Shown here: positions 9,598 through 18,836 of the stretch, piece by piece
How the letters are laid out: each line of letters begins with the position of its first letter
Position numbering within the stretch: the first letter of the stretch is position 1
NCBI RefSeq assembly: GCF_000413435.1
Contig: NZ_KE340326.1
Coordinates: 368,704 to 432,703, forward strand
Direction of reading: 5' to 3'
DNA from: Campylobacter ureolyticus ACS-301-V-Sch3b
GTDB lineage: Bacteria > Campylobacterota > Campylobacteria > Campylobacterales > Campylobacteraceae
Length of the DNA: 64,000 bases
Made by a program: the position numbers and the translations under genes
The notes under the pieces: model-generated
The model's input: the letters and a program-made list of their open reading frames with translations, nothing else
Databases searched by the model: none
What the model was told of the DNA's origin: nothing

Positions 9598-9870
9598 ATG
9601 GCAAATCACAAATCTGCTGAAAAAAGAGCAAGACAAACTGTTAAAAAAACAGAGAGAAATAGATTTTACCGCACAAGACTTAAAAACATTTCAAGAGCGG
9701 TAAGACAGGCTGTTGAGGCAAACGACAAAGAAGCTGCAAGTGCTGCTTTTAAAGTTGCAAATCAAGACATTCATAGTTTTGTAAGTAGAGGTTTTCTTAA
9801 AAAACAAACTGCTTCAAGAAGAGTTAGTCGCCTTGCAAAACTTGTAAATTCTATGGATAAAGCTGAATAA
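9598..9870 (+). CDS. rpsT: 30S ribosomal protein S20
   Basis: This is a small basic helical protein of the 30S subunit. [13 protein letters not shown] is the S20 signature and 90 residues is normal. AAAGGTATATAAA gives the ribosome site. prfA follows after 3 nt, an arrangement I recall from other Campylobacterota. Confidence 0.97.
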   Translation: MANHKSAEKRARQTVKKTERNRFYRTRLKNISRAVRQAVEANDKEAASAAFKVANQDIHSFVSRGFLKKQTASRRVSRLAKLVNSMDKAE

Positions 9871-9873
9871 CTT

Positions 9874-10941
9874 ATGCTTGCTGATAAGCTTGAAAATTTT
9901 ATAAAAAGATATGACGAGATCTCAAATTTGCTCGTCAGTCAAGACATTATCAGCAATGTAGATGAAATGACTAAACTTGCTAAAGAGCAAAGCAGTCTTG
10001 AAGAAATTTACAAAGCATCAAAAGAATACTTTAGCACAATCGAAGGCATCGAAGATAACAAAAATTTACTAGAAGATCCAGAACTTGGTGAACTTGCAAA
10101 AGAGGAATTAAAACTCTTAGAAGACAAAAAATTATCTCTTGAAAATGAGATTAAAATACTTCTCATCCCAAAAGATCCAAACGATGATAGAAATATATTT
10201 TTAGAGCTTCGTGCTGGAACAGGTGGAGATGAGGCTGCACTTTTTGTTGGAGATTTAGTAAATGCATATATAAGATATGCTGAAATTAAAGGCTATAAAA
10301 CTGAAATCGTTTCTCAAAGCGAAGGAAGTGCCGGAGGTTTTAAAGAAATTATCCTACTTGTAAAAGGAAAAGGAGCTTATTCAAGACTTAAATTTGAAGG
10401 TGGAACCCACAGAGTTCAAAGAGTTCCTGAAACTGAAAGCCAAGGAAGAGTTCACACTAGCGCAATAACTGTTGCTATCATGCCAGAAGTTGATGATAAT
10501 GATATAATCATCAATCCAAGCGATCTTAAAATAGATGTTATGAGAAGCTCAGGACATGGCGGACAAAGCGTAAATACAACTGATAGTGCCGTTAGAGTTA
10601 CTCATATACCAACTGGACTTGTTGTAGTAAATCAAGATGGAAAAAGCCAACATAAAAATAAAGATGCTGCTTTAAAAGTTTTAAAAGCAAGGCTTTATGA
10701 GATGCAAGAGGCTAAACGTCTTGAAGAAGAGAGAGAAAAACGAAAAGAACAAGTTGGAACTGGCGATAGAAGCGGAAGGATAAGAACCTACAACTACCCA
10801 CAAAACAGAATCTCTGATCATCGTATAAATTTAACTCTTTATAGACTAGAAGCAATTATGTCAGCTGGACTTTTTGATGAGATAATAGATCCACTAATTG
10901 CCTATTATCAAGCAAAAGCGGTCTCAGGTGAAGAAGATTAA
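9874..10941 (+). CDS. prfA: Peptide chain release factor 1
   Basis: It recognises UAA and UAG and triggers peptide release. The GGQ catalytic loop appears as [10 protein letters not shown] (about residue 227). The RF1-type codon-recognition loop reads [13 protein letters not shown], with PET where E. coli has PAT. RF2's SPF is absent. At 355 residues it is full length. It is co-transcribed with rpsT. Confidence 0.96.
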   Translation: MLADKLENFIKRYDEISNLLVSQDIISNVDEMTKLAKEQSSLEEIYKASKEYFSTIEGIEDNKNLLEDPELGELAKEELKLLEDKKLSLENEIKILLIPKDPNDDRNIFLELRAGTGGDEAALFVGDLVNAYIRYAEIKGYKTEIVSQSEGSAGGFKEIILLVKGKGAYSRLKFEGGTHRVQRVPETESQGRVHTSAITVAIMPEVDDNDIIINPSDLKIDVMRSSGHGGQSVNTTDSAVRVTHIPTGLVVVNQDGKSQHKNKDAALKVLKARLYEMQEAKRLEEEREKRKEQVGTGDRSGRIRTYNYPQNRISDHRINLTLYRLEAIMSAGLFDEIIDPLIAYYQAKAVSGEED

Positions 10942-10995
10942 CTTAAATTTCTAAAATAAAATTACATTAAGATTAAAAATTAAACTTACTTTTGC

Positions 10996-11001
10996 TATAA
11001 T
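10996..11001 (+). promoter_or_regulatory. -10 box of the universal stress protein promoter
   Basis: TATAAT within TTTTGCTATAATTAGC lies 29 nt before the GTG start of the Usp gene. The flanking TTTTGCTATA and TATAGCAAAA form a near-perfect inverted repeat across the start region, which could be an operator. Confidence 0.5.
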
Positions 11002-11029
11002 TAGCAAAATATAGCAAAAGGAGTAAGCT

Positions 11030-11857
11030 GTGAAAAAAATATTAGTTTGTGTTGATAATAATCCTTTAAATGGGGCTGTATGTAGCTATGGTCTAGAAAT
11101 GGCAAAAAAGCTAAACTTAGAAGTTATTTTTTTACATGTTATAAAAACACCACTTTTTACACCAAATTTCTTAGGCTTAGCAGCTGGCGGGCTTGTCGTA
11201 ACTCAAGGAAGTGATATGGTTTATGACCCTGAAGAGCTTAAACCTACAAAAGAGCAGATCGATGAAGCTGAGGATATGCTAAAAAAAGCTAAAAAAATGG
11301 CTGATGAGGCAGGCATTAAATCAAGTAGCGATTTACAATGTGGCGATATAATAGAAATTTTAATAAACTACAGTGATATTGCCGCAATAGTTGTATCAAT
11401 AAAAGATGAAACTGAAGATATCCAAAACAACATAATTGCACTTACAAGAGAGTCAAAAACACCAATTTTATTTGTAAATAAGGAGTTTTCTGAGATTAAA
11501 TCAGCCCTTGTTGCATTTGATGGTGGCGATGCGGCTATAAAAACTCTACATAGCATAAAAGATAGTAAAATTTTTGGTCAAGACTTAGAATATCATGTGC
11601 TAAACATAAATAAAGATGAAAAAAAATCAAAAGAAATTTTAGATATAGCAAGAGATATTTTAAAAAATGAAAATGCAAAATTTGTAAGCTTAAGTGGCGA
11701 AGTTGCAGATGAGCTAATATCATATAGAAGAGCAAATAACTTAGATCTTTTTGTAATGGGAAGCTTTAGTAAAGGTATTTTTGCTACACTATTTTTTGGA
11801 AGCACATCTAAAAATGTTGTCGAAAAAGCATTAGTTCCTGTTTTTGTTGCACAGTGA
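11030..11857 (+). CDS. Tandem-domain universal stress protein
   Basis: This is a UspA-superfamily protein with two Usp folds. Domain 1 (about 1-145) begins KILVCVDNNPLNGAVCSYG. Domain 2 (about 150-275) begins SALVAFDGGDAAIKTL and ends with the nucleotide-binding-like MGSFSKGIFATLFFGST. The second glycine of the usual G-x2-G motif is Ser here, so ATP binding is uncertain. Translation starts at GTG after AAAAGGAG. The stop overlaps the next small gene by 4 nt, suggesting coupling. The actual stress served is not evident. Confidence 0.88.
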   Translation: MKKILVCVDNNPLNGAVCSYGLEMAKKLNLEVIFLHVIKTPLFTPNFLGLAAGGLVVTQGSDMVYDPEELKPTKEQIDEAEDMLKKAKKMADEAGIKSSSDLQCGDIIEILINYSDIAAIVVSIKDETEDIQNNIIALTRESKTPILFVNKEFSEIKSALVAFDGGDAAIKTLHSIKDSKIFGQDLEYHVLNINKDEKKSKEILDIARDILKNENAKFVSLSGEVADELISYRRANNLDLFVMGSFSKGIFATLFFGSTSKNVVEKALVPVFVAQ

Positions 11858-12090
11858 GTAATATAAACTCGCTTGAAATCTATAAAAAAATTTTAGGCGA
11901 TAAAAAGGTTAGCGTTATAGAGTTTTTGGCTAAAAACCATGATAAAAATGGCTTTATAACGCTAAGCGTTAATGAAATTTGCACTCTGACAAACACAAGC
12001 AAGCCAACGGTTATCCAAACCTTAAAACTACTTGATGAAAAATTTGTTTTAAAAAAAATTAAAAATGGGGTTTATAAACTAAATTTATAA
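11854..12090 (+). CDS. Small winged-helix DNA-binding protein, RepL-like
   Basis: This 78-residue protein is almost entirely a winged helix. GFITLSVNEICTLTNTSKP holds the first helices, PTVIQTLKLLDEKFVLKK the recognition helix, and KIKNGVYKLNL the wing and terminal strand. The last part resembles the end of RepL-type plasmid replication proteins (the GVYxxN pattern). It starts at a GTG whose last two bases are shared with the Usp stop, so it is coupled to the stress protein. It is probably a transcriptional regulator; no plasmid features are nearby. Confidence 0.65.
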   Translation: MSNINSLEIYKKILGDKKVSVIEFLAKNHDKNGFITLSVNEICTLTNTSKPTVIQTLKLLDEKFVLKKIKNGVYKLNL

Positions 12091-12624
12091 AACCTCTAAA
12101 TGAGTAAGCAAAATTCTAGTACCTATAAAAATAAGTATTACTCCACCTAAAATCATAGCTTTACTTTCTAAATACTCCCCTACTTTTTTTCCGATAAAAC
12201 AGGCTAACAAACAAAGAATAAAACAAAGCGTGAAAATAACAAAAGTTGAATAACTCAAACTAACATAACTTAAGCCAAATGTTACACCAATAGCCATAGC
12301 ATCAATACTCGTAGCAACTCCACCAAACACTAACTCTTTGTTAGTTAGACTAACAACCTTTTCATCATTTGCCTCTTTTATCATTTTTACTCCTAAAAAA
12401 AGAAGTATGAAAAACGCTATAAAATGATCAATTTCACTTATAAATTTAGCAAAACCAATACCTAAAATATAACCTAAAACACACATTAATCCTTGAAAAA
12501 ATGCATAAACAAAAGCTATTTTTAAGGCTATTAAAAACTTCAAATTTGGATATTTTGCACCATTTGCTATACTTAAAGCTACACTATCCATACTAAGACC
12601 AAAAGCTATTAAAAAAACTTCCAT
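12085..12624 (-). CDS. mntP: Manganese efflux pump MntP
   Basis: This six-helix inner-membrane exporter (formerly DUF204) protects against excess Mn2+. The two internal repeats carry the characteristic acidic motifs GLSMDSVALSIANG near the N-terminus and GVATSIDAMAIGVTFG in the middle. At 179 residues it is full length, with AAAAGGA before the start. It overlaps the convergent winged-helix gene by 6 bp at the stops. Confidence 0.92.
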   Translation of the reverse strand: MEVFLIAFGLSMDSVALSIANGAKYPNLKFLIALKIAFVYAFFQGLMCVLGYILGIGFAKFISEIDHFIAFFILLFLGVKMIKEANDEKVVSLTNKELVFGGVATSIDAMAIGVTFGLSYVSLSYSTFVIFTLCFILCLLACFIGKKVGEYLESKAMILGGVILIFIGTRILLTHLEVL

Positions 12625-12693
12625 TAAAATCCTTTTATTTTGAGGCGCAATTATAACTAATTATGATAAAATACTAGAATTTAAAGGTAGATT

Positions 12694-13611
12694 ATGACAA
12701 ACACTCAAATAGCAAAAATTTCACTCATCACCATAGCAATTGCTTGGGGAGCGACATTTTTGCCGATACAATATATGCTTAAAAATATAAATGTCCCAAG
12801 CTTTTTATTTTTTAGATTTTTAATTTCTGCTATTTTACTTTGGATAATATCTTTTAAAATAGGCATAAAATTTGACAAAACATCAACTAAATTCGGTATT
12901 ATTTTAGGTGTTTTTATGTTTTTAGACTTTATGTTTCAAACTTATGGTCTAAACTATACTTTTAGCTCAACTGTTGCATTTATAATAGGATTAAATGTCG
13001 TAATAGTGCCATTTTTAATGTATTTTATATTTAAAATACATCTTAGCTTTAATGCAATTTTAGGAGCCGTAATGGCAGTTTTGGGACTGTTTTTACTAAG
13101 TGGAACAAGTGGTTTAAGGCTTGGGTTTGGCGAAGTATTAAGCCTTATTTCAGCTTTTGCTTATGCGCTTCATGTTGTTTACACAGGCAGGTTTGCTAAA
13201 GCTTGCAACATTTATATACTACTAATAACTCAATTTTTTACAATGAGTTTTTTAACGCTTATTTATGCTCTATTTTTTGCAACTCCTAGCAAAAACTCTT
13301 TAAATTTATTTGGAGGATTTGAAATTTGGCTAAGTGTAAATTTTGTATACATGATAATATTTACTGCTGTTTTTGCTACAGTAATTGCCTTTTTTGTGCA
13401 AACAAAAGCTCAAATCTATCTAACGCCAACACAAACTTCGCTAATTTTAATTTTAGAGCCAGTAAGTGCTGGATTTATTGGATACTTTATAGGAAATGAG
13501 CTTTTAAGCAAAGCTCAAATTTTTGGAGCAATTCTCATAATAACTGCAATTTTAATAAATGAGCTTAATCTAACCAAATTTATAAGAAAGTTCACTAGAC
13601 GAATTTTTTAA
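12694..13611 (+). CDS. EamA/DMT-family transporter
   Basis: This is a ten-helix drug/metabolite superfamily permease with two EamA repeats (about 8-140 and 150-290). The motif AIAWGATFLPIQYMLKN in helix 1 and the repeat-2 ending TPTQTSLILILEPV are typical. At 305 residues it is full length. The substrate cannot be deduced from the sequence. A -10-like TAAAAT lies about 25 nt upstream. Its last 4 bp overlap the convergent znuB gene. Confidence 0.87.
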   Translation: MTNTQIAKISLITIAIAWGATFLPIQYMLKNINVPSFLFFRFLISAILLWIISFKIGIKFDKTSTKFGIILGVFMFLDFMFQTYGLNYTFSSTVAFIIGLNVVIVPFLMYFIFKIHLSFNAILGAVMAVLGLFLLSGTSGLRLGFGEVLSLISAFAYALHVVYTGRFAKACNIYILLITQFFTMSFLTLIYALFFATPSKNSLNLFGGFEIWLSVNFVYMIIFTAVFATVIAFFVQTKAQIYLTPTQTSLILILEPVSAGFIGYFIGNELLSKAQIFGAILIITAILINELNLTKFIRKFTRRIF

Positions 13612-14417
13612 GATACTTTAGCTAGTTTTTTATAAATTGCTACACAAAAAAACACTAAAGATGCAATTATTATAATACTTGCACCACTTGTTAGATTAAA
13701 TTTATAACTAATTATTAGACCTATTGTGCATAGTAAAGATGAAATAATACTTGAAAATAACATCATCTCACCTAATCTTTTTGAAAAATTTTCAGCAATA
13801 TATGGAGGAATTGTAAGAAGTGCAATAACCAAGATAAGTCCCACGACTTGAATAGTAGAAACAACACAAAGTGCCATCAAAACAACTAAAAGATAATAAA
13901 TTAATTTTGTTTTTACACCTCTAAGTCCTGCAAATTCCATATCAAAACTTATCGCGCAAAATTGCCTGTAAAAAAGCACTATGAAAAATAGAATTGCTAA
14001 ATTTACAAATCCTATAAAAATTAAAGTATTTTTATCAATTGCCAAAATAGAGCCAAACAAATAACCCATTAAATCAACATTATATCCTGGAGTTAAATCA
14101 ATCAATATAATCCCTACAGCCATTCCAAATGCCCAAATAGCACCGATTATTGAATCAAATCTTTCTTTATCTTTTAAGCTCATAAAAGCAACTATTAAAG
14201 CTAAAACGATGCTAAATAATGTTGCTCCAAGAAGTGGTGAAAAGCCTAGAAAAAAAGCTAGTCCAATGCCACCGTATGCACCATGAGAAATTCCACCTGC
14301 TATAAAAGTCATTTTATTTATAACAACCAGTGAGCCAATTATTCCACATGCTATACTTACTAAAATTCCTCCTAAAAATGCATTTTGCATAAAAGTTAAA
14401 CTTAACATTTCTTGCAT
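13608..14417 (-). CDS. znuB: Zinc ABC transporter, permease
   Basis: This is the inner-membrane channel of an ABC-3 type metal importer with about eight helices. FIAGGISHGAYGGIGLA and the SFDMEFAGLRGVKT loop match ZnuB/MntB permeases. The start chosen (MQEMLSL) has AAAGGAG five bases upstream; a GTG two codons further upstream would overlap that site. It overlaps znuC by 16 bp, so translation is coupled. Zinc is inferred from the linked histidine-rich ZnuA. Confidence 0.92.
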   Translation of the reverse strand: MQEMLSLTFMQNAFLGGILVSIACGIIGSLVVINKMTFIAGGISHGAYGGIGLAFFLGFSPLLGATLFSIVLALIVAFMSLKDKERFDSIIGAIWAFGMAVGIILIDLTPGYNVDLMGYLFGSILAIDKNTLIFIGFVNLAILFFIVLFYRQFCAISFDMEFAGLRGVKTKLIYYLLVVLMALCVVSTIQVVGLILVIALLTIPPYIAENFSKRLGEMMLFSSIISSLLCTIGLIISYKFNLTSGASIIIIASLVFFCVAIYKKLAKVS

Positions 14418-15151
14418 GAACACTCCTTTAAAATCAGCTCAACATCACAAAAATGGCTATGATTTTGCTCTAAATGCTCTAAAAAGTCATTTCGTTTATC
14501 TGTACTTATATCATGCATTATGAGTTTTTTATTTACATAGGCTACCTTGTTTGCGTAATTTATAGAAGTATTTAAATCATGGCTTATCATCAAAATTCCA
14601 ACTCCATTTTCATGTATTTTTTTTAGAATTTCATAAATTTCGATTTGCCCTCTTATATCAATACTTGCAGTTGGCTCATCTAAAAATAACATTTTAGCAC
14701 CACTTACCAAAGCTCTTGCGATATAAACTCTTTGTCTTTGCCCACCGCTTAGTGCAAAAATTTTCTTTTTATAAAAATCTTGCATACCAACTATTTCAAG
14801 TGCTTTTAATGCTTTTTCTTTATCATCTTTTGAATAGAAGAAAAATTTTTTCTTATCTATTCTTCCCATTAAAACTACTTCTAAAACGCTTATTGGAAAA
14901 GATTTATTAAGTGGGATTAGTTGAGGAACATAGCCAATTTGTTTTGAAACCTCATTTGGATTTTTATCAAAAATTTTTATCTCACCAGAGTTTGGTTTTA
15001 AAAGCCCCAAAAGAAGCTTTAATAATGTGCTTTTTCCACCACCATTTGGACCAATTATACATAAAAAATCTTTCTCATCGTATGTAAAATTAATATTTTC
15101 TAAAACTAAATTTTCATCATAACCAAAATTTAAATTTTTAACTTTTATCAT
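14402..15151 (-). CDS. znuC: Zinc ABC transporter, ATP-binding protein
   Basis: This is the cytoplasmic ATPase driving the metal importer. It has Walker A GPNGGGKST (about 34-42), signature LSGGQRQRVYIARAL, Walker B MLFLDEPTASID and the switch His in MISHDLN. The C-terminus ends in a cysteine-rich tail (ECSCKKC) with histidines before it, possibly a metal-sensing or metal-delivery tail. Its start overlaps the end of the upstream fusion gene by 4 bp. Confidence 0.94.
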   Translation of the reverse strand: MIKVKNLNFGYDENLVLENINFTYDEKDFLCIIGPNGGGKSTLLKLLLGLLKPNSGEIKIFDKNPNEVSKQIGYVPQLIPLNKSFPISVLEVVLMGRIDKKKFFFYSKDDKEKALKALEIVGMQDFYKKKIFALSGGQRQRVYIARALVSGAKMLFLDEPTASIDIRGQIEIYEILKKIHENGVGILMISHDLNTSINYANKVAYVNKKLIMHDISTDKRNDFLEHLEQNHSHFCDVELILKECSCKKC

Positions 15152-16653
15152 AAAGACTCCAAACTCCCAGCTATTAAAAACATAAAAACACCAATAATTA
15201 ACATAAAAGCTAAACCTAAAAACTCGATATAAATTTTCAAATTTTCAAATTTTGAACTTGTAAATTTGTTTATTCCAGCTCCAAAAATAGCTGCTAAAAA
15301 AATAATAAAACTCATACCAAATCCCATAAAAAAAGCACTTAAAAAAGCTACTGCATAGCTTCCAACATTAAAGGCTAATAAAAAAACTAAAATTGTGCCA
15401 GGACATGGAATTATAGCTGAACTAAGTGCGATTAACCACTCTTCTTTTTTTGATTTTTTATTTTTTTTAAAATCTATTGGGTGAAATTTTAGAGTTGATA
15501 TATTTGAGTTGTTCAAATTTAAAGTGTTTAGATTAGAATTAAAAATTTCACTTTTTTTTGGGTTTTTGCTTTTACAACTTATACATCCACATTCTTTTGG
15601 GTGATTATTGTTTGCAAGAAATCTTATTTTTTGTATAAACATATAAATTGCAATTAAAATTATCATTAAAGATGAAATTTGTGTTGTTAGCTTAATAGTA
15701 TTTGACGATATGCTTCCTGCAACTATGTCTATTACAAACACAGTTATTAAAACGATTAAAAAAGCTCCAATTACATGAAAAAAACCTATTTTTAGAGCAA
15801 ATTTAAAACTTTTTAAATAATTTCCTCCATTTGCTAAAAAATAGCTAGTTGTTAAAACCTTTGCATGTCCTGGACCTGCTGCGTGAAAAAAACCATACAA
15901 AAACGATATAAAAATAACACTAATTATAAGCTTTAAACTTAACTCATTTGTGCTTTTTGTAAAAATAGCCTTTAATTTTTCAAGTGAATTTATAGCAGTT
16001 TTATCTATAAAATTTAGTTTTTTTGTATTGTTGTCTATCCCACTGTTATCAACAAGATCTTTTAAATTTTTTTGAATTTTTACAGGGACTTTTCCACTTT
16101 CAAAAAGAGCAAAATTTGCTCCTAAATTTGAGTTAAATTCAATATGCAAATCATCATTTACTCTAACTGCATCGCTATTTAAAAAAGTAAAGTTAAAATA
16201 ACCATTTTCATCATAAGCTGTTGTTTTAAAAACTCTATTTTTTTGAATTTTAACACCTATATTTTGCTTAAATTTAAAAACAATTCTTCCATCCTCCATT
16301 ACAGTTTTTGCATCACTAAAATTACCTTCTATTAAATTTGACTCACCATTTGGCATATCATACCACTGAAAATTCATCAAAAAGTTTTTATCACCTACAT
16401 AGTTAAGCATTGCAAAATTTACTTCATCGAGTTCATTTTTTTCAAGTTTTGAATTTTCGTTAAAGTCATATCCCTGAAGTGTAAGATCTGTAAAATTTTG
16501 AGAAAATATCCATGAAATTTCGATATTTTTAAGAGTGTCTTTTTCTGTATTAAAATTTAAAAAAACATGTGCAGTTGGTGTCATCAAGGCACACAACGCA
16601 CAAGCTAGAATTTGCGTCTTAACAAAAATTAAAAGTGTTACAAATATCCTCAT
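15148..16653 (-). CDS. ZevA-ZevB-like fusion: DUF1007 periplasmic domain plus NicO/RcnA-type permease
   Basis: A signal sequence (about 1-27) leads into a periplasmic DUF1007 domain (about 28-215), then a permease of six or seven helices (about 243-501). The permease carries the NicO/RcnA motif HAAGPGHAK (about 259-267) and IPCPGTILVFLLAF. A cytoplasmic loop between them holds a Cys pair (ECGCISC). In Haemophilus, DUF1007 and NicO-like proteins are separate (ZevA, ZevB) and are needed for zinc acquisition. Here they are one chain inside the znu operon, coupled to znuC by a 4-bp overlap. Nickel or cobalt export or import is an alternative because the window also encodes urease. Confidence 0.78.
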   Translation of the reverse strand: MRIFVTLLIFVKTQILACALCALMTPTAHVFLNFNTEKDTLKNIEISWIFSQNFTDLTLQGYDFNENSKLEKNELDEVNFAMLNYVGDKNFLMNFQWYDMPNGESNLIEGNFSDAKTVMEDGRIVFKFKQNIGVKIQKNRVFKTTAYDENGYFNFTFLNSDAVRVNDDLHIEFNSNLGANFALFESGKVPVKIQKNLKDLVDNSGIDNNTKKLNFIDKTAINSLEKLKAIFTKSTNELSLKLIISVIFISFLYGFFHAAGPGHAKVLTTSYFLANGGNYLKSFKFALKIGFFHVIGAFLIVLITVFVIDIVAGSISSNTIKLTTQISSLMIILIAIYMFIQKIRFLANNNHPKECGCISCKSKNPKKSEIFNSNLNTLNLNNSNISTLKFHPIDFKKNKKSKKEEWLIALSSAIIPCPGTILVFLLAFNVGSYAVAFLSAFFMGFGMSFIIFLAAIFGAGINKFTSSKFENLKIYIEFLGLAFMLIIGVFMFLIAGSLESL

Positions 16654-16698
16654 TTTAAACCTTTTGTTTTACGCATATTTTAAGTTTTTATTTTAAAT

Positions 16699-17601
16699 TT
16701 ATTTTAAAAATTTGGCAAAAATATCTACTGTTTTTTGCATTTCGCTAAGCCAATTTTCAGGCAATTGGTCTATTTCAACAACTTTTGCTCCGGTTTGTTT
16801 TGCTACCATATTTGCTGCTTTTTTAGAAAACTGAGGAGCAACAAAGATAACTTTTATCTCCTCATCTTTTGCTTTATTTATAAGCTCTTTTAAATCAGCT
16901 GGCTTTGGCTCTTTTCCCTCTATTTCTATAGGAATTTGAACAAGATTATAACGAGCTGCAAAATACCCCCAAGATGGGTGATAAACCATAAACTTATTTG
17001 ATTTTAAATTTTTTAATTTCTTGGCTGTATTTTTATCAAAACTATCTAAATCTTTGTTAAATTTATTTAAATTTGATTCAAAAAGCTCTTTGTTTTTAGG
17101 GTATTTTTTAATTAATGCATTTGCAATATTTACAGCTTGTTTTTTTACAAGTGATGGATCTAGCCAAATGTGTGGATCAACTCCACCGTGATCGTGAATT
17201 ACACCTTGATCATCATGGTGATTATGATCAGCATGACTTTCATGATCGTGTGAATCATGATCGTGATGATGATGAGCCATCATAGGAATTTTTTTTATAT
17301 TTTCATCTGTATTTATAACAACCAAATTTGGAAATTGTTTTTGTAGTCTTGGAAGCCAAATTTCATCAAATTCCATTCCTACAGCAAAATGAAGTTCGCT
17401 CTTTTCAACACTTTTCATTTGGTTTGGTTTTGGCTCGTAAGTATGCGGATCAGCTCCTTTTTCTACTAAACTTACAACTTCTAAACTATCTCCTGCGATA
17501 CGCTCAACAAAGTATTTTGTAGGCAAAATCGTAGTTGTAACTAAAGGCTTTGCAAAAGCTCCTAAACAACTGATTAAAGTGAAAAAAAATAATTTTTTCA
17601 T
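16699..17601 (-). CDS. znuA: Zinc ABC transporter, periplasmic binding protein
   Basis: This is the cluster A-I metal-binding protein that delivers zinc to ZnuB. An N-terminal signal peptide (about 1-17) is followed by the PTKYFVERIAG start of the fold. A histidine/aspartate-rich loop (about 109-138) with more than ten His is the ZnuA hallmark, followed by the ligand motif GGVDPHIWLDP and KFMVYHPSWGYFA. At 300 residues it is normal. It is the first gene of the znu operon and faces the zur-like gene across a gap with two dyad sites. Confidence 0.94.
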   Translation of the reverse strand: MKKLFFFTLISCLGAFAKPLVTTTILPTKYFVERIAGDSLEVVSLVEKGADPHTYEPKPNQMKSVEKSELHFAVGMEFDEIWLPRLQKQFPNLVVINTDENIKKIPMMAHHHHDHDSHDHESHADHNHHDDQGVIHDHGGVDPHIWLDPSLVKKQAVNIANALIKKYPKNKELFESNLNKFNKDLDSFDKNTAKKLKNLKSNKFMVYHPSWGYFAARYNLVQIPIEIEGKEPKPADLKELINKAKDEEIKVIFVAPQFSKKAANMVAKQTGAKVVEIDQLPENWLSEMQKTVDIFAKFLK

Positions 17602-17654
17602 ACTTTATCCTCTCCTTAATAAAAAATTTTGAAAAAGTATATCAAACACAACTT

Positions 17655-17686
17655 AGTTGCAACTTAAATTTACGCAACTAGGTTGC
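17655..17686. promoter_or_regulatory. Candidate Zur operator between znuA and the Fur-family gene
   Basis: Two adjacent dyads are seen: AGTTGCAACT at 17655-17664, a perfect palindrome, and GCAACTAGGTTGC at 17674-17686, with 5-bp arms. Their outer parts are also mirror images (TAGTTGC and GCAACTA). Both stand out as GC-containing repeats in an AT-rich divergent promoter region. A Fur-family repressor is encoded right beside them. Confidence 0.55.
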
Positions 17687-17743
17687 ATTTTTACTATTAT
17701 TTTATCAATTTTATGATATTATTATCAAATTAAGGATTTTAAA

Positions 17744-18097
17744 ATGGATGTAAAAAAATTTTTATTAAACCACGATATAAAACCAACAGCTTTTAGAAAT
17801 TCTCTTGTAAAAATTTTAAAAACCGCTAACAAACCTGTTAGTTATGATGAGATAGTAAATCTTACAAATGCTAATAAAACCACAGTTTATAGGAACTTAG
17901 ACCTACTTGAAGAAAAAGGAATTTTAATCTCAAGTATGGCTAACAACAAAAATTTTTATGAGTTAGCAGATCATGCGAAAGCTTATTTTGTTTGTGAAAA
18001 ATGTCATAAAATGGAAGAAATATCAATGCCAAATTTAAAATTTAAAAACGTTAAAAGTGTTGTTGTAAAAGGAACTTGTGATGAATGTTCAAAATAA
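17744..18097 (+). CDS. Short Fur-family regulator, probably Zur-like
   Basis: This metal-dependent repressor contains an N-terminal winged helix (about 1-75, with NANKTTVYRNLDLLEEKGI as the recognition region) and a brief zinc-binding part with two CxxC pairs, CEKC and CDEC. At 117 residues it is about 30-50 shorter than typical Fur, PerR or Zur, and most of the usual dimerisation domain is missing. Its place opposite znuA supports a zinc-sensing role, which is inference. The next gene starts inside its last codons. Confidence 0.8.
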   Translation: MDVKKFLLNHDIKPTAFRNSLVKILKTANKPVSYDEIVNLTNANKTTVYRNLDLLEEKGILISSMANNKNFYELADHAKAYFVCEKCHKMEEISMPNLKFKNVKSVVVKGTCDECSK

Positions 18098-18836
18098 AAA
18101 TAGCAATATAAAAAATAGTGAAATTTGGGATAAAAAAGCTAAAAGCTATAGTAAATTTGATGGAAATTTGACTGAGTTTCAAATAAGGTTTTTTAAAATT
18201 TTAAAAGATTTTGGTGTTAATTTTAAGAATAAAACTTTAGTTGATATAGGGTGTGGGACTGGGATTTATTCACTTTATTTAGCTGGAATTTGCAAAATGG
18301 TTTTGGGTGTAGATAGCTCAACAAAAATGCTCGAAGAGTTAAATTTTAAAAAAACTGAGTTTAAAATAAACAACTTTAAAACAATAAACTCTGATTTTAA
18401 AAATTTCCAAACCGCTGATAAATTTGATATCGCATTTTTAACTATGAGTCCAGCTTTACAAAGCGAGGATGATTTTAAAAAATTTATGAATTTAGGAAAT
18501 TTAAGAATTTATCTAAATTGGCAGGAATTTAAGATTTCTACGATGTTGGAGCCGTTTTATAAGCTTTACAATAGAAAAACAAAAGATAAAAATAAAGCTG
18601 TGATTTTAAAAAACTGGCTTGATGAAAATAAAATTGCTTACAAAACTGAGATTTTAGAAGAAGTTCGCATCTCAAATAGGACTTTTGATGAAGCATTTGA
18701 AAACACAATCTGGCATTTAGAAATAAGTGATGTCAAATTTGATAAAAATGAAATCAAAAACACTCTTTTAAAAATGCAAAAAGATGGCTTTATAAAAGAT
18801 GTGATAAAAAGCAAAATGAGAGTTTTAGTGTTTTAA
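18081..18836 (+). CDS. Class I SAM-dependent methyltransferase
   Basis: This is a Rossmann-fold methyltransferase. Motif I is LVDIGCGTGIYSLYL (about 47-61), with an acidic GVDSS strand after it. The substrate is unknown. The rest of the protein looks like small-molecule methyltransferases rather than DNA methylases: there is no NPPY-type motif. The start chosen is ATG at 18081, with AAGGA seven bases upstream inside the Fur-family gene; a GTG one codon earlier is also possible. The stop TAA directly abuts the ATG of the giant helicase gene, so three genes form one unit. Confidence 0.8.
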   Translation: MNVQNKNSNIKNSEIWDKKAKSYSKFDGNLTEFQIRFFKILKDFGVNFKNKTLVDIGCGTGIYSLYLAGICKMVLGVDSSTKMLEELNFKKTEFKINNFKTINSDFKNFQTADKFDIAFLTMSPALQSEDDFKKFMNLGNLRIYLNWQEFKISTMLEPFYKLYNRKTKDKNKAVILKNWLDENKIAYKTEILEEVRISNRTFDEAFENTIWHLEISDVKFDKNEIKNTLLKMQKDGFIKDVIKSKMRVLVF

